Assembly: GCF_009795845.1 (NCBI RefSeq)
Contig: NZ_WTEX01000002.1
Location: forward strand, 1-64,000
Source of the DNA: Gilliamella sp. Lep-s35
Lineage (GTDB): Bacteria > Pseudomonadota > Gammaproteobacteria > Enterobacterales > Orbaceae
DNA: 64,000 bases
Direction: 5' to 3'
The translations under genes were made by a program, and so were the position numbers. Of this stretch, positions 49,951 through 61,667 are shown piece by piece (the stretch's first letter is position 1; each line of letters begins with the position of its first letter). The notes beneath the pieces were generated by a model. It worked only from the letters and a program-made list of their open reading frames with translations, did no database searches and was not told the origin of the DNA.

Positions 49951-50280
49951 GGCTGACTGATCCTCTAAAAACGTATAAAGCGTTTTCCTTGAAATCATTT
50001 TGTGCAGTTTAACGGTATTATAAAAATTAATAAAACATTTAAGTTTTTGTTGTCTTTTTTATCACTAAATATTTGTTGATTATGCCACATTTCAATTTAA
50101 AGTTCATATTACGTTTTCGGTTTTCCATTTTCCATTTGTTTGTGAGCAGGTGATTTTTGTCGATTTTTGATTGATACGCTGGTTATCACACAGTTTATCT
50201 AAATAAATCAAAACAGTAGAGTTTTTGTTAAAAAGGTTCAGAAGTGCACTACGTTTATGTATAAAGACAATAAAAATCAG
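49951..50280 (-). pseudogene. IS481-family transposase, C-terminal half, decayed
   Basis: Read on the minus strand in broken frames: FIHKRSALLNLFNKN, LDKLCDNQRINQKSTKI, QTNGKWKTENVI, then FINFYNTVKLHKMISRKTLY and TFLEDQSA. This matches the order NGINQKFTK..RPQTNGKAERVI..FVNFYNTVKPHK..GKTP of IS481-type transposases. The open frame ends at 49951, exactly where the IS3 left end begins, so IS3 has cut or captured the IS481 end. The remaining 50281-50394 shows no gene. Confidence 0.72.
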
Positions 50281-50394
50281 ATAGATAAAAATTAGTGAAT
50301 ATTCTCTAGTCTACTGCTTCGTTTGATTTTTAAGTAACGGCAAACCTTAGGTATCAGTGTAGAATTATTTTATTTTGATAATAAAATCAATCTA

Positions 50395-50423
50395 TTGTAA
50401 ATAATTAATTAACGACCTATTAT
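50395..50423 (+). promoter_or_regulatory. probable mraZ (dcw) promoter
   Basis: TTGTAA (50395-50400) and TATTAT (50418-50423) are 17 bases apart. Transcription would begin near 50430, just before the MraZ-type repeats and about 105 bases upstream of mraZ. Confidence 0.6.
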
Positions 50424-50437
50424 TTTGTGAAAAATTG

Positions 50438-50462
50438 TGGTAAAAAGTGGGGGTAAGTGGTA
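50438..50462 (+). promoter_or_regulatory. MraZ operator repeats
   Basis: Three direct repeats, TGGTA (50438), TGGGG (50448) and TGGTA (50458), occur with an exact 10-bp period. MraZ proteins are known to bind TGGGN-type repeats spaced by five bases upstream of their own gene. The sites lie directly downstream of the likely start point, so binding should repress the dcw cluster. Confidence 0.72.
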
Positions 50463-50537
50463 AAAATAAGTTTTTAACTAACATTTTGATTTTTAGAATT
50501 TAAAAATAACAGAAAATTTATAAATAATGATACTTTT

Positions 50538-50984
50538 ATGTTCAGTGGTGCAATTTCAATCAATCTAGATAATAAAGGGCGGTTAGCTATTCCTACTCGC
50601 TACCGTGAATCTTTATCTGAAGGTATGGTTTGCACAATTGGTTTATACCATCCTTGCTTAACTCTCTACTCTTTATCTGAATGGAAATGTATAGAGCAGC
50701 AACTTGCGACATTATCAACGATTGTAGAAGCTGAACGTAGAATTAAGAGGCTATTATTGGGTTATGCAACTGAGTGTTTAATGGATAATTCAGGTCGAAT
50801 TTTATTACCACCTACGTTACGTACTTATGCTAAATTAGAAAAAAATACAATGTTTGTTGGTCAATCTAATAAATTCGAAATTTGGGATGAGGTAATTTGG
50901 TATCAACAAATTAAAGACGATATTGCCGCATTACCAACGGATATTGAAAACTTATCAGATAATTTAAAAAATTTAACTATTTAA
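50538..50984 (+). CDS. mraZ: transcriptional regulator MraZ
   Basis: MraZ is a ring-forming DNA-binding protein that represses the dcw operon. The 148 aa carry two SpoVT/AbrB-like halves: [18 protein letters not shown] (about 7-24) and [15 protein letters not shown] (about 86-100). It is the first gene of the cluster, 75 bp behind its putative operator. The ribosome binding site is weak. Confidence 0.96.
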   Translation: MFSGAISINLDNKGRLAIPTRYRESLSEGMVCTIGLYHPCLTLYSLSEWKCIEQQLATLSTIVEAERRIKRLLLGYATECLMDNSGRILLPPTLRTYAKLEKNTMFVGQSNKFEIWDEVIWYQQIKDDIAALPTDIENLSDNLKNLTI

Positions 50985-51000
50985 TAAGAGTAAAAGATTG

Positions 51001-51936
51001 ATGGATTACCAACACAAAACTGTTTTATTAAACGAAGCTGTAAACGCACTAAATATAAAAAAAGAGGGTATTTATGTTGATGGTACCTTTGGGCGAGGCG
51101 GTCATTCTCGTTTAATACTTGAACAACTTGGTCCACAAGGTCGATTAATTGCGATTGATCGTGATGAGCGTGCTGAGCAAGTTGCTTTACAAATAACAGA
51201 TCCTCGATTTACTTTTATTAGGGGCGAGTTTTCAAATATTTACCAATATATTAATAATTTTGAACTATTAGGTAAGATTGATGGACTTTTGTTAGATCTT
51301 GGTGTTTCATCCCCACAACTTGATGATCCTGAAAGAGGGTTTTCATTTATGCGAGATGGGCCACTTGATATGCGCATGAATAACCATAAAGGTTTAACAG
51401 CAAGCGAATGGTTACTTAGCAGTGATGAAGATGATATTTCATGGGTGTTAAAAACATTTGGTGAAGAAAAATTTGCCAAACGTATTGCTCGATCGATCGT
51501 GGAGCAAAATAAAGTTTCGCCAATCACCCGTACTTTAGAGTTGGCTAATTTAATTGAAAAAGCAACACCAAGAAAAGATAAAAATAAGCACCCTGCTACA
51601 CGTAGTTTTCAGGCTATCCGTATTTATATTAATAGTGAATTGGAAGAGATTCAGCAAGCATTAAATAGTAGTTTATCTGTACTTGCTCATCATGGAAGAC
51701 TTGCAGTTATTAGCTTTCATTCCTTAGAGGATAGAATTGTAAAGCAATTTATTAGCAAGCAAAGTAAAGGCCCTAATTTACCAGCTCGACTACCTTTGAC
51801 AGAACAACAAATTAAACAATATGGTGATGCTAAATTAAAATCCCTTGGAAAAATTAAACCAAGTGCTATTGAAATTAAAAATAACCCGCGTTCTCGAAGC
51901 GCAATATTAAGGGTAGCAGAAAGAAAAAATGGATAG
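51001..51936 (+). CDS. rsmH: 16S rRNA m4C1402 methyltransferase RsmH
   Basis: RsmH methylates N4 of C1402 in 16S rRNA with S-adenosylmethionine. From the ATG at 51001 it is 311 aa: [13 protein letters not shown] start, SAM motif [11 protein letters not shown] (about 27-37), [20 protein letters not shown] and [16 protein letters not shown] one codon upstream is the alternative. It overlaps ftsL by eight bases. Confidence 0.97.
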   Translation: MDYQHKTVLLNEAVNALNIKKEGIYVDGTFGRGGHSRLILEQLGPQGRLIAIDRDERAEQVALQITDPRFTFIRGEFSNIYQYINNFELLGKIDGLLLDLGVSSPQLDDPERGFSFMRDGPLDMRMNNHKGLTASEWLLSSDEDDISWVLKTFGEEKFAKRIARSIVEQNKVSPITRTLELANLIEKATPRKDKNKHPATRSFQAIRIYINSELEEIQQALNSSLSVLAHHGRLAVISFHSLEDRIVKQFISKQSKGPNLPARLPLTEQQIKQYGDAKLKSLGKIKPSAIEIKNNPRSRSAILRVAERKNG

Positions 51937-52312
51937 CAACCAATACAATGATACTTTTCGAGATAACACCTATATTGATAAAGAGATTCAAAAAAGGCCA
52001 AGTAGAAGTTTATGTGGCTTAATTATTAGTGATTTATTTGGTCATCAAAAACTTTCATTATTATTACTTGTAATGATTGTTATTTCTGCTGGTGCGGTAT
52101 TAATAACAACTCAACAGGTTCGTAAGCAGCTCTTTGAGCGTGAGCAACTTTTATTAGAACAAGATGTATTAGAAAGTGAATGGCGAAATCTAGTTATTGA
52201 AGAAAATGTCTTAGCCGATCCCAAACGAGTGGAAGAAAGAGCTAAGAATCAATTAGGTATGTCTTATGTCATACCGCAAAATGAAACAGTTATTGTGATA
52301 AAGAGTAAATAA
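51929..52312 (+). CDS. ftsL: cell division protein FtsL
   Basis: FtsL is a small bitopic divisome protein acting with FtsB and FtsQ. It is 127 aa: a cytoplasmic N-terminus, one membrane segment ([18 protein letters not shown], about 44-61) and a periplasmic coiled coil ([18 protein letters not shown]) ending in ERAKNQLGM, the usual FtsL C-terminal motif. Its stop overlaps the ftsI start by one base. Confidence 0.95.
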   Translation: MDSNQYNDTFRDNTYIDKEIQKRPSRSLCGLIISDLFGHQKLSLLLLVMIVISAGAVLITTQQVRKQLFEREQLLLEQDVLESEWRNLVIEENVLADPKRVEERAKNQLGMSYVIPQNETVIVIKSK

Positions 52313-54090
52313 TGAAACCCGTCACTAAATATAAAAACAATAAAGTAAAAAAGGCTACAAAAACAACTAAAGCCAATAAGTTGAATAGTAAAAAGCAGTT
52401 TTTTACACCCAATCGTTTTTATATTATATATGGTTTAATTATTTTTGCGATTATTTGCCTTATTGTTCGAATGGCATTGTTACAAATTATTGAGCCTGAA
52501 AAGCTTATTGCTGAAGGTAATAAACGCTCACTTCGTCACCAAGAAATGGATGCACCAAGAGCAATGATTACTGATCGTAATGGGCGTGCGTTAGCCGTAA
52601 GTGTACCGATGTTTGATGTTTGGGCAGATCCCAAAATCGTTGTAAAAAAAGGAGGGGTTAAAGCGGATGATATTCGGTGGCAGGGATTAGCTAAAACATT
52701 AAATATTCCAATGCCAATATTAAAACAAAAATTAACTAACTCATCGATGCGATTTGTTTATTTATCTAGGCAAGTAACACCAACGATATCTGATTATTTA
52801 AAAAAACTAAAATTACCAGGAATATCATTTGCAAAAACATCTAAACGTTACTATCCAGCAGCAGAAAATATTGCTCAATTAATTGGTTTAACAGAAATAG
52901 ATGAAAATGGAACAGAAAAAGGTTCTGAGGGGATCGAAAAAAGCTTTAATCAGTGGTTAATTGGTGAAGCAGGGCAAAGAATAGTTCGCCGAGATCGAGT
53001 AGGTCGTGTAATTGAGGAATTGCAACGTACAGAAAGCGAAAAGGCATCAGACTTAATATTAAGTATAGACGAGCGTTTACAATCACTTGTATATAGTGAA
53101 CTTAGTCAAGCAGTTAAATTTAACAAAGCAGACAGTGGAACAGCGGTATTGATTGATGTACATACTGGTGAGATTTTAGCGATGGCAACTAGCCCATCTT
53201 ATAATCCTAATAACCGTTCATCAATTGATTATAATTTATTGAGAAATAGAGCTGTTACTGATGCGTTTGAACCAGGCTCTACGGTTAAACCGCTAGTTGT
53301 AATGGCTGCTTTAGAAAAAAAAATTGCTAACTTAAATACTATTATTGATACTAGACCGTTTTATGTTAATCGCTATGAAATTAAAGATGTGTCATATCAA
53401 AAAACATTAAATTTGGCTGGTATCTTAGAAAAATCAAGTAATGTTGGCGTAAGTAAGCTCGCTTTGCAAATGCAGCAGGGTGATCTGGTAGAGTTCTATA
53501 GCCGGTTTGGATTGGGGCAACCAACAGGGCTTGGCCTAGGTGGGGAAGTGAGCGGTTCTATTGCAGCAGATAGAACCAGAAAATGGGCGGATATTGAACG
53601 AGCAACATTTGCTTTTGGATATGGGTTAAGTGTGACTCCATTACAATTGGCAAGAGCTTATGCGACCATTGGTAGTTATGGTATCTATCGACCTGTTTCT
53701 ATTTTAAAAGTCAACAAACCTGTTAAAGGTGAACGTGTGGTTTCAGAAAAAGTAGCTAAAACAGTTGTGCAATTGATGGAAGCGGTAGCTGTAACAGGGG
53801 GGGGTACCAAAGCATCAGTTCCTGGGTATAGCGTAGGTGTTAAAACAGGAACAGCTAAAAAATTAGCTGGTGGCAGATATGTTAATCAATATTTAGCGTA
53901 TACCGCAGGTATTGCACCAGCAACAGGACCAAAATACTCCCTTGTAGTTGTGATTGATAATCCTAAAGCGGGTCAATATTATGGTGGTTCGGTTTCAGCC
54001 CCCGTCTTTAGCCGTATTATGGGCGGAGTATTAAGAACAATGAATGTAAAACCCGATCGTCAAGTTGATGGTCAAATGATTATTTATTAA
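52312..54090 (+). CDS. ftsI: peptidoglycan D,D-transpeptidase FtsI (PBP3)
   Basis: FtsI cross-links septal peptidoglycan. The 592 aa comprise a basic cytoplasmic tail (Lys-rich, about 1-30), a membrane anchor (about 38-60), a dimerisation/pedestal domain and the transpeptidase domain with S323-T-V-K326, S375-S-N377 and K511-T-G513. The target of PBP3-specific beta-lactams is thus intact. Confidence 0.97.
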   Translation: MKPVTKYKNNKVKKATKTTKANKLNSKKQFFTPNRFYIIYGLIIFAIICLIVRMALLQIIEPEKLIAEGNKRSLRHQEMDAPRAMITDRNGRALAVSVPMFDVWADPKIVVKKGGVKADDIRWQGLAKTLNIPMPILKQKLTNSSMRFVYLSRQVTPTISDYLKKLKLPGISFAKTSKRYYPAAENIAQLIGLTEIDENGTEKGSEGIEKSFNQWLIGEAGQRIVRRDRVGRVIEELQRTESEKASDLILSIDERLQSLVYSELSQAVKFNKADSGTAVLIDVHTGEILAMATSPSYNPNNRSSIDYNLLRNRAVTDAFEPGSTVKPLVVMAALEKKIANLNTIIDTRPFYVNRYEIKDVSYQKTLNLAGILEKSSNVGVSKLALQMQQGDLVEFYSRFGLGQPTGLGLGGEVSGSIAADRTRKWADIERATFAFGYGLSVTPLQLARAYATIGSYGIYRPVSILKVNKPVKGERVVSEKVAKTVVQLMEAVAVTGGGTKASVPGYSVGVKTGTAKKLAGGRYVNQYLAYTAGIAPATGPKYSLVVVIDNPKAGQYYGGSVSAPVFSRIMGGVLRTMNVKPDRQVDGQMIIY

Positions 54091-54100
54091 TAGGTAGGAA

Positions 54101-55654
54101 ATGATAGCTATAAGCACTTTTAAGAGATTGTTTGAATTGTTAGGCGGAAGTAATCAACTAAAATTAGAGGACTTTCCGCTTAATCATTTACGCATTGATA
54201 GTCGTAAAGTAGAAAAAGGTGATGTGTTTGTTGCTATCAAAGGACATACGGTTGATGGACGAGAATTTATTCCTCAAGCCATTTCATCTGGTGCGGTTGC
54301 TGTTATAGTTGAAACAAATCGAAAATCAAGTAATTTAACAATTAAGTATCTTGAGCACGATAATAAATCAGTAATCCCACAAATTAGTGTTTTTCAGCTT
54401 TCACAACGCCTATCTGTGATTGCTAATGAGTTTTATCATTCTCCATCAAAAAAATTATCTGTTATTGGGGTAACAGGAACCAATGGAAAAACAACCGTTA
54501 GTCAGCTTATTGCTCAATGCACAACATTGTTAAATAAAAAAACAGCACTAATGGGAACTATTGGTAATGGAATTTATAATGAACTTGAGCCATCAGTTAA
54601 TACAACGTTATCGGCAGTAGATGTGCAAACTTTATTAGCTGAATTTGTAGAGAAACAGGTCAAAGTTGTAACGATGGAAATTTCCTCACATGGACTTGCC
54701 ATGGATCGGGTTAAAGGGCTAAATTGTGCAGCTACCGTATTTACCAATTTGAGTCGCGATCATCTTGATTACCATAAGACAATGAGTAAATATGCAAAAG
54801 CAAAATGGTCGTTATTTAGTTCTGATGAAAAAGAAAAACAAGTTTTAAGTTCAGGTAAATCAATTGTTAATTATGATGACAAATATGGTAAACGATGGAT
54901 TGATAAACTACGAGATGTAACAGCTGTATCATGTCAGCCTAAATCATTGCGCCAGTTGAAGTCTTTAAACAAGCCTTATGTTGGAGTTTCGATGATCGAA
55001 TATCATGATAAAGGTGCTAAAATTCATATAGATTCAAGTTGGGGAAATGCTATTGTCAACAGCCGGTTATTAGGTGAATTTAATGTTTCTAATTTGTTAT
55101 TGGCTATAGCGACACTTTTAACATTGAACTATCCATTTTTTTCTGTAGTGAATATGGCCTCTTTTTTGACTCCCATTTGTGGACGAATGGAAGTTTTACA
55201 TGTAAAAGATAATCCAACAGTTATTGTTGATTATGCTCATACCCCAGATGCTTTACAAAAAGCGTTGCAAGCAAGCCGAATTCATTGCCAAGGAACGCTA
55301 TGGGTGATTTTTGGTTGTGGTGGTGATAGGGATACAGGTAAAAGACCTTTGATGGCAAAGGTAGCTGAACAATTTGCTGATAAAATTGTTTTGACTAATG
55401 ATAATCCACGCACTGAAGATGAAATGAAGATCATTGATGATATTCAACAAGGTTTACATCGTACTGGCAACATACAAATCATTACCGATAGGGTTGAAGC
55501 TATTAAACAAACATTGAATCAAGCAGAACCAAATGATGTAATTTTAATTGCAGGTAAAGGACATGAGGACTACCAAATAGTTGGTAAAATCAAATATCAC
55601 TATTCAGATCAAGAAACAGTGAAAAAACTTCTAGGAGTAGAGAATCAATCATGA
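54101..55654 (+). CDS. murE: UDP-MurNAc-tripeptide (mDAP) ligase MurE
   Basis: MurE adds meso-diaminopimelate to UDP-MurNAc-L-Ala-D-Glu. It is 517 aa, with ATP loop GVTGTNGKTTVSQ at about 125-137, HLDYHKTM, VDYAHTPDAL and the mDAP-specific motif DNPRTED near residue 432. This indicates a normal Gram-negative mDAP wall. It overlaps murF by ATGA. Confidence 0.97.
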   Translation: MIAISTFKRLFELLGGSNQLKLEDFPLNHLRIDSRKVEKGDVFVAIKGHTVDGREFIPQAISSGAVAVIVETNRKSSNLTIKYLEHDNKSVIPQISVFQLSQRLSVIANEFYHSPSKKLSVIGVTGTNGKTTVSQLIAQCTTLLNKKTALMGTIGNGIYNELEPSVNTTLSAVDVQTLLAEFVEKQVKVVTMEISSHGLAMDRVKGLNCAATVFTNLSRDHLDYHKTMSKYAKAKWSLFSSDEKEKQVLSSGKSIVNYDDKYGKRWIDKLRDVTAVSCQPKSLRQLKSLNKPYVGVSMIEYHDKGAKIHIDSSWGNAIVNSRLLGEFNVSNLLLAIATLLTLNYPFFSVVNMASFLTPICGRMEVLHVKDNPTVIVDYAHTPDALQKALQASRIHCQGTLWVIFGCGGDRDTGKRPLMAKVAEQFADKIVLTNDNPRTEDEMKIIDDIQQGLHRTGNIQIITDRVEAIKQTLNQAEPNDVILIAGKGHEDYQIVGKIKYHYSDQETVKKLLGVENQS

Positions 55655-57006
55655 TTCCAGTAAAAATTAAACAAATAAAAGAAATAGTGAATGGTAACTC
55701 TTATTATATTCAAGACGAAAATAGTGTTATTGACGCTATTTGTACCGATTCTCGAATGATTACTAAACAATCTTTATTTATTGCACTTGTTGGTAATCAT
55801 TTTGATGGACATGCTTTTGCAGTGCAGTCTATTAAAGATGGTGCTATAGCTGTGATCGTAGATCATAAACTTGATAAAACAATACCGCAGATTGTTGTCA
55901 AAGATACTCGCCTAGCTTTAGGGAAAATTGCGAATTTTGTCCGCCAACAAAGTGCTGCAAAAATTGTGGCACTTACAGGCTCATCAGGTAAAACATCAGT
56001 TAAAGAAATGACTGCTGCCATTTTACAAAATTGCGGGCAAACCCTCTATACACAAGGTAATTTCAATAATGATATTGGCGTGCCATTGACAATGTTGAGA
56101 TTAACTAAACAAGATCAGTTTGCTGTAATAGAATTAGGTGCAAATCATATCGGTGAAATTGCTTATACTACAAATATTGTAAAACCTGATAGTGCTTTAA
56201 TTAATAATATTGCTGAAGCACATATAGAAGGTTTTGGTTCACTTGATGGCGTGGCAGTGGCTAAAGGTGAGATTTTTGAAGGTTTATCTAAAGATGGTAT
56301 TGCTATCATTAATTTGGATAGTTGTTCTGATAAATGGTCTACTCAGTTAACAAATAAGATTGTTTGGACATTTTCGTTGGCAAACTTGTCGGCCGATTTT
56401 TACGCAAGTAACATTCAATATGCTGAAAATACAACTTTTACATTACATACACCAAACGGTGAATGCCCTATTATATTACCTTTAATTGGTGAGCATAATG
56501 TTTCAAATGCTATCGCAGCATCAGCTTTAGCACTCTCTGTTGGTGCAACATTTAATCAGATACAGCAAGGTTTAGCCACTTTAAAACCAGTAAAAGGTCG
56601 ATTATTCCCAATAAGATTAAATCAAACCCAATTAATTTGGGATGATTCTTATAATGCTAATGTTGGCTCAATGTCGGCAGCAATAAAAGTGTTGGCAAAA
56701 CAGCCAGGCTATCGAGTTTTGGTCGTTGGCGATATGGGGGAACTAGGGCCTGAATCTGAAAAATATCATCGACAAATAGGCGAACTTGCTCGCGATGAAA
56801 AGCTTGATTGTGTAGTAAGTATTGGCAAATTAAGTCAATTTATTAGTCAGTATAGTGGTGAGGGGCACCATTTTAATAACAAACAAGATGCAGCAAATTT
56901 TCTGTTAACGTTATTACGTCAACACCCAACTTTAACTATGCTAGTTAAAGGTTCTCGTAGTGCAAAAATGGAAGAAATCATCGAAAAAATTCAAATTAAG
57001 CAATAA
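55651..57006 (+). CDS. murF: UDP-MurNAc-tripeptide:D-Ala-D-Ala ligase MurF
   Basis: MurF adds D-Ala-D-Ala to finish the pentapeptide. It is 451 aa: ATP loop ALTGSSGKTSVKEM at about 108-121, ELGANHIGEI, LIGEHNVSNAIAA and WDDSYNANVGSM. Translationally coupled to murE through the four-base overlap. Confidence 0.97.
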   Translation: MIPVKIKQIKEIVNGNSYYIQDENSVIDAICTDSRMITKQSLFIALVGNHFDGHAFAVQSIKDGAIAVIVDHKLDKTIPQIVVKDTRLALGKIANFVRQQSAAKIVALTGSSGKTSVKEMTAAILQNCGQTLYTQGNFNNDIGVPLTMLRLTKQDQFAVIELGANHIGEIAYTTNIVKPDSALINNIAEAHIEGFGSLDGVAVAKGEIFEGLSKDGIAIINLDSCSDKWSTQLTNKIVWTFSLANLSADFYASNIQYAENTTFTLHTPNGECPIILPLIGEHNVSNAIAASALALSVGATFNQIQQGLATLKPVKGRLFPIRLNQTQLIWDDSYNANVGSMSAAIKVLAKQPGYRVLVVGDMGELGPESEKYHRQIGELARDEKLDCVVSIGKLSQFISQYSGEGHHFNNKQDAANFLLTLLRQHPTLTMLVKGSRSAKMEEIIEKIQIKQ

Positions 57007-57024
57007 AGCGTTAGGATTAAAATT

Positions 57025-58107
57025 ATGTTGGTGTGGATATCAGAATATTTAGTGAAACATTTTACCTTTTTTAATGTTATCTCTTATTTAACTGTAAGAG
57101 CTATTTTAGGGTTATTAACTTCTTTAGCAATTTCTTTATTTTTTGGTCAGAAAGTTATTGATAGATTGCAAAAATTGCAAATTGGGCAAGTCATCCGTCA
57201 TGATGGACCAGAATCACATTTAAGTAAAAAGGGAACTCCCACTATGGGAGGAGTGCTTATTTTAGCATCTATCGTATTATCGGTACTTTTATGGGCAAAC
57301 CTTCGTAATCCTTATGTTTGGGTAACCTTATTTGTTTTAATTGGTTATGGCATTATTGGCTTTATTGATGATTATTTAAAGGTAATCCGCAAAAATAGTG
57401 CAGGCCTTATTGCAAAATGGAAGTATTTTTGGCAATCGGTTATTGCGTTAATTGTTGCTTTTGGTCTTTATGTTTACGGAAAAGATAGCTCGGTAACCGT
57501 ACTTGTTTTACCATTTTTTAAAGATGTTATGCCTCAATTAGGATTATTATTTATTCTACTTAGTTACATTGTGATTGTTGGGGCTGGAAATGCTGTTAAT
57601 TTAACCGATGGGCTTGATGGGCTTGCCATTATGCCAACTGTTTTTGTTGCTGCTGGTTTTGCCCTTGTCTCTTGGGCAACAGGAAATGTTAATTTTGCTG
57701 ATTACCTACATATTCCTTATATCAAATTCAGTGGCGAATTAATGATTGTCTGTACCGCAATTATTGGCGCAGGACTTGGTTTTTTATGGTTTAACACCTA
57801 TCCTGCTATGGTTTTTATGGGGGATGTTGGCTCATTAGCTTTGGGTGGTGTGTTTGGAATTATTGCTGTTTTATTACGACAAGAATTTTTATTACTAATT
57901 ATGGGTGGAATTTTTGTTATCGAAACTTTATCTGTGATTCTACAAGTAGGTTCATATAAATTACGAGGTAAACGGATATTTAAAATGGCACCGATTCATC
58001 ATCACTATGAATTAAAAGGTTGGCCAGAGCCTAGAGTTATTGTGCGTTTTTGGATTATTTCATTAATGTTAGTTTTAATTGGATTATTAACTCTAAAATT
58101 ACGTTAA
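57025..58107 (+). CDS. mraY: phospho-MurNAc-pentapeptide translocase MraY
   Basis: MraY transfers phospho-MurNAc-pentapeptide to undecaprenyl phosphate, giving lipid I. The 360-aa membrane protein has ten segments. [25 protein letters not shown] (the catalytic DD pair), [16 protein letters not shown] and [13 protein letters not shown] are all present. AGGA site before the ATG. Confidence 0.98.
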   Translation: MLVWISEYLVKHFTFFNVISYLTVRAILGLLTSLAISLFFGQKVIDRLQKLQIGQVIRHDGPESHLSKKGTPTMGGVLILASIVLSVLLWANLRNPYVWVTLFVLIGYGIIGFIDDYLKVIRKNSAGLIAKWKYFWQSVIALIVAFGLYVYGKDSSVTVLVLPFFKDVMPQLGLLFILLSYIVIVGAGNAVNLTDGLDGLAIMPTVFVAAGFALVSWATGNVNFADYLHIPYIKFSGELMIVCTAIIGAGLGFLWFNTYPAMVFMGDVGSLALGGVFGIIAVLLRQEFLLLIMGGIFVIETLSVILQVGSYKLRGKRIFKMAPIHHHYELKGWPEPRVIVRFWIISLMLVLIGLLTLKLR

Positions 58108-58132
58108 TTTAAACATAGATCAGGATTGAATC

Positions 58133-59467
58133 ATGGTTAGCTATCAGGGCAAAAATGTTGTAATTATTGGATTAGGTATTACAGGTCTTTCTTGTGTTGA
58201 TTATTTTCTTGATCAAAACGTTATCCCCAAGGTAATTGATACTCGTTTAAAGCCACAAGGATTAGAGCAATTAGATAATCGTGTTAATTATCATTTAGGT
58301 GACTTAAATATTGATTGGTTGTTAAAAGCTGATTTAATTATCACTAGCCCAGGCATTGCATTATCAACTCCAGAATTGAAAAAAGCAGCTGAAAAAGGTA
58401 TCGAAATTATTGGTGATATAGAACTTTTTTGTCGTGAAGTTAATCTGCAACCAAATAAAAAAATTGTTGCGATCACAGGAGCTAATGGTAAAACAACGGT
58501 GACAACGTTGGTTGGTGATATAATCAAATCATCTGGTATTAAAGTTGGGGTTGGCGGAAATATAGGCGAACCTGCATTATCCCTTTTAAAGCAGGAATAC
58601 GATGTATATGTTCTTGAATTATCAAGTTTCCAGCTAGAAACAACATATAATTTGCAAGCAACTGTTGCAACAATTTTAAATATTTCAGAAGATCATATGG
58701 ATCGGTATCCTCTTGGTTTAATGCAATATGTCGAGGCTAAGCAACGTATTTATCATAATGCAAAATATTGTGTAATTAACCATGATGATAAATTAACTAT
58801 TCCAACTGATAAACAAAGCAACTGTGTTTCATTTGGTGTGAATAAAGGTGATTATCATTTAGATATCTATTATGAACACCTAATTGCACAAGAACAAAGC
58901 GTATTAGAAACTAAAGTAATAAAACTAATTGGGTGCCATAATTATCTTAATGCATTGGCAGCTTTAGCAATTGCTGATAAATTAAATATTCCACGACAAT
59001 CAAGCTTAGCAACAATTGCTTCGTTTCAAGGTTTGCCACATCGTTTTGAACTTGTTTTTGAGCAAAACGGGGTAAAGTGGATTAATGATTCTAAAGCGAC
59101 CAATGTAGGTAGTACTCAAGCAGCGCTAAAAAGTGTGATTTGCCACGGTAAACTATACTTATTATTAGGGGGAGATGGCAAATCAGCTGATTTTTCTCCT
59201 CTATTACCTTACTTACAAAATAACAATCTTGAGGTTTTCTGTTTTGGGCGAGATCGTTATTTGCTTGGTAAATTAGCTCCTAATATAACAACAATAACTG
59301 AAACAATGGCTGAATCGATGCAAATCATTGCTCAAAAAGCAATATCAAATGATGTAGTATTACTTTCTCCTGCTTGTGCAAGTTTAGATCAATTTAAAAA
59401 TTATATTGAACGAGGAAATCAATTTGCAAAATTAGCCAAAAAATATGCTCAAAGAGGTAAAAAATGA
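58133..59467 (+). CDS. murD: UDP-MurNAc-L-Ala:D-Glu ligase MurD
   Basis: MurD adds D-glutamate to UDP-MurNAc-L-Ala. It is 444 aa: [17 protein letters not shown] start, ATP loop [13 protein letters not shown] at about 114-126, [18 protein letters not shown] and [13 protein letters not shown]. The stop overlaps ftsW by ATGA. Confidence 0.97.
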   Translation: MVSYQGKNVVIIGLGITGLSCVDYFLDQNVIPKVIDTRLKPQGLEQLDNRVNYHLGDLNIDWLLKADLIITSPGIALSTPELKKAAEKGIEIIGDIELFCREVNLQPNKKIVAITGANGKTTVTTLVGDIIKSSGIKVGVGGNIGEPALSLLKQEYDVYVLELSSFQLETTYNLQATVATILNISEDHMDRYPLGLMQYVEAKQRIYHNAKYCVINHDDKLTIPTDKQSNCVSFGVNKGDYHLDIYYEHLIAQEQSVLETKVIKLIGCHNYLNALAALAIADKLNIPRQSSLATIASFQGLPHRFELVFEQNGVKWINDSKATNVGSTQAALKSVICHGKLYLLLGGDGKSADFSPLLPYLQNNNLEVFCFGRDRYLLGKLAPNITTITETMAESMQIIAQKAISNDVVLLSPACASLDQFKNYIERGNQFAKLAKKYAQRGKK

Positions 59468-60615
59468 CATTTTTTTGGTTAAAAAAACAAGTTAACCCAC
59501 ATGTACCATTTGATAACCAACTACTTTGGACTGTGCTAGGTTTAATGATATTTGGTTTGATTATGGTGACATCAGCTTCGATGTCATTTAATGAAAGTAA
59601 CCCTTTTTTTTATACACAACGAGAGCTCATTCAGTTAGGACTATCGTTATTTTTAATGTTTATTACATTGTATATTCCGATGCAGCGTTGGCAACAGTTT
59701 AGCTCAATATTACTGATTGTTGCTATTATTATGTTAGTTGTTGTACTTGGTATTGGTGCTTCAATTAACGGAGCATCTCGTTGGATACCTCTAGGTGTGT
59801 TTAATTTTCAGCCTGCAGAGCTTTCAAAGTTAGCTTTATTTTTATTTTTAGCCGGTTATTTATCACGTAAATGTGAAGAAGTAAAAAATGGCTTTTGGGG
59901 CTTTTTTAAACCAATGGTTGTTATGGCCATACTCTCAGTTTTGTTACTTAAACAACCTGATTTAGGTACAGTTATCGTCTTATTTATGGTAACTATCGGT
60001 ATTTTATTTATTGCTGGTGCACAATTGTGGCAATTTATTGCTATTTTGTTAACGGGGGTTGGTGTTGTAATTTGTTTGATTTTATACGAAGCATACCGTT
60101 TAACAAGGCTGTTAACTTTTCTTGACCCTTGGCAAGATGCAACAGGTTCTGGTTATCAACTAGTTGCATCATTAATGGCAATTGGTAGTGGCGGTATTAC
60201 TGGGCAAGGTATGGGGAATTCTATCTTAAAATTAGGTTACCTACCTGAATGTCATACTGATTTTATTTTTTCGATTATTTCTGAAGAATATGGATATATA
60301 GGGGTAGTTGCTTTATTGTCATTACTTTTCTTTTTGACATTTAAAGCGCTAGCAATTGGTTATCGAGCGTTGAATGAAGGCTCACTGTTTTCAGGTTATT
60401 TAGCCTGTGAAATAGGTATATGGTTTGGTTTTCAAACGTTTGTTAACGTCGGAGTTACATCCGGTATGTTACCAACTAAAGGATTAACATTACCATTTAT
60501 CAGTTATGGTGGTTCAAGCCTTATTGTGATGAGTATTGCAGTTGCAATACTGCTCAGAATAGATTTTGAATTTAGACAACAACAAGCGCAAGCACGAATA
60601 AGGTTAATAAAATAA
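59464..60615 (+). CDS. ftsW: septal peptidoglycan glycosyltransferase FtsW (SEDS)
   Basis: FtsW polymerises lipid II at the septum with FtsI. The 383-aa SEDS protein has about ten membrane segments. [45 protein letters not shown] and [11 protein letters not shown] are the family signatures, including the catalytic Asp in the periplasmic loop region. It shares one base with murG. Confidence 0.97.
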   Translation: MTFFWLKKQVNPHVPFDNQLLWTVLGLMIFGLIMVTSASMSFNESNPFFYTQRELIQLGLSLFLMFITLYIPMQRWQQFSSILLIVAIIMLVVVLGIGASINGASRWIPLGVFNFQPAELSKLALFLFLAGYLSRKCEEVKNGFWGFFKPMVVMAILSVLLLKQPDLGTVIVLFMVTIGILFIAGAQLWQFIAILLTGVGVVICLILYEAYRLTRLLTFLDPWQDATGSGYQLVASLMAIGSGGITGQGMGNSILKLGYLPECHTDFIFSIISEEYGYIGVVALLSLLFFLTFKALAIGYRALNEGSLFSGYLACEIGIWFGFQTFVNVGVTSGMLPTKGLTLPFISYGGSSLIVMSIAVAILLRIDFEFRQQQAQARIRLIK

Positions 60616-61667
60616 TGAAAAAGTTATTAGTTATGGCAGGTGGAACTGGGGGGCATGTTTTTCCTGGTATTGCTGTGGCGCAATATTTAATGAAGCAAGG
60701 TTGGCAAGTAAGATGGTTAGGGACTGCCGATCGAATGGAAGCACACTTAGTTCCTGAAAATGGTATTGATATTGATTTTATCGAAATATCAGGGTTACGA
60801 GGCAAAGGTGTGATGGCATTATTAAAAGCGCCTTATAAAATTTTAAAAGCAGTTTTGCAAGCTAGAAAAATTTTAAAAACTTATCGCCCCGATGTTGTTC
60901 TAGGCATGGGAGGATATGTTTCAGGCCCAGGGGGGATTGCAGCCAAAACACTTGGTATACCGGTTGTAGTGCATGAACAAAATGGTATAGCCGGTTTAAC
61001 CAACAAGTGGCTAGCTAAAATTGCAACTAAAGTTTTGCAGGCATTTCCTACCGCTTTTTCTAAGGCTGAAGTAGTTGGTAACCCTGTACGAAGTGATCTT
61101 TTAACGGTTGCAAAACCTGAAGAAAGATTTAAAAATCGTAATGGATCAATTAGAGTGTTGGTCATGGGGGGAAGCCAAGGAGCTAAAATTATTAATGATA
61201 TTGTACCTCAAGTGATGGCAAAATTGTCCGATAAATATGAGGTATGGCATCAAACAGGTAAAGGAATGTTAGATTCGGTAACTCAGTCTTATCAAAATTG
61301 TGATATGACCAATAATAAAGTGACGGAATTTATATCTGATATTGCAGATGCATACAATTGGGCTGATGTTGTGATTTGTCGCAGTGGTGCATTAACTGTT
61401 AGTGAAATTGAGGTCGTTGGTATTGGCGCTATTTTTGTGCCATTTATGCATAAAGATCGCCAGCAGTTTTGGAATGCAAAATCATTAGCGGATATAGGCG
61501 CTGCCCATATTATAGAGCAACCAGATTTTAACGTTGAATCACTATCAAATTTGTTATTAAATTTGCATCGCAATAAGTTACTTGAAATGGCAATTAAAGC
61601 TAAAAGCCTATCTATTGTAAATTCCACTGAAAAAGTAGCTAAAAACCTTGAGTCAGTGATAAAATAG
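60615..61667 (+). CDS. murG: lipid II synthase MurG
   Basis: MurG adds GlcNAc to lipid I on the cytoplasmic face. It is 350 aa: [15 protein letters not shown] at about 8-22, [39 protein letters not shown] and [11 protein letters not shown]. It starts within the ftsW stop codon. Confidence 0.97.
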   Translation: MKKLLVMAGGTGGHVFPGIAVAQYLMKQGWQVRWLGTADRMEAHLVPENGIDIDFIEISGLRGKGVMALLKAPYKILKAVLQARKILKTYRPDVVLGMGGYVSGPGGIAAKTLGIPVVVHEQNGIAGLTNKWLAKIATKVLQAFPTAFSKAEVVGNPVRSDLLTVAKPEERFKNRNGSIRVLVMGGSQGAKIINDIVPQVMAKLSDKYEVWHQTGKGMLDSVTQSYQNCDMTNNKVTEFISDIADAYNWADVVICRSGALTVSEIEVVGIGAIFVPFMHKDRQQFWNAKSLADIGAAHIIEQPDFNVESLSNLLLNLHRNKLLEMAIKAKSLSIVNSTEKVAKNLESVIK

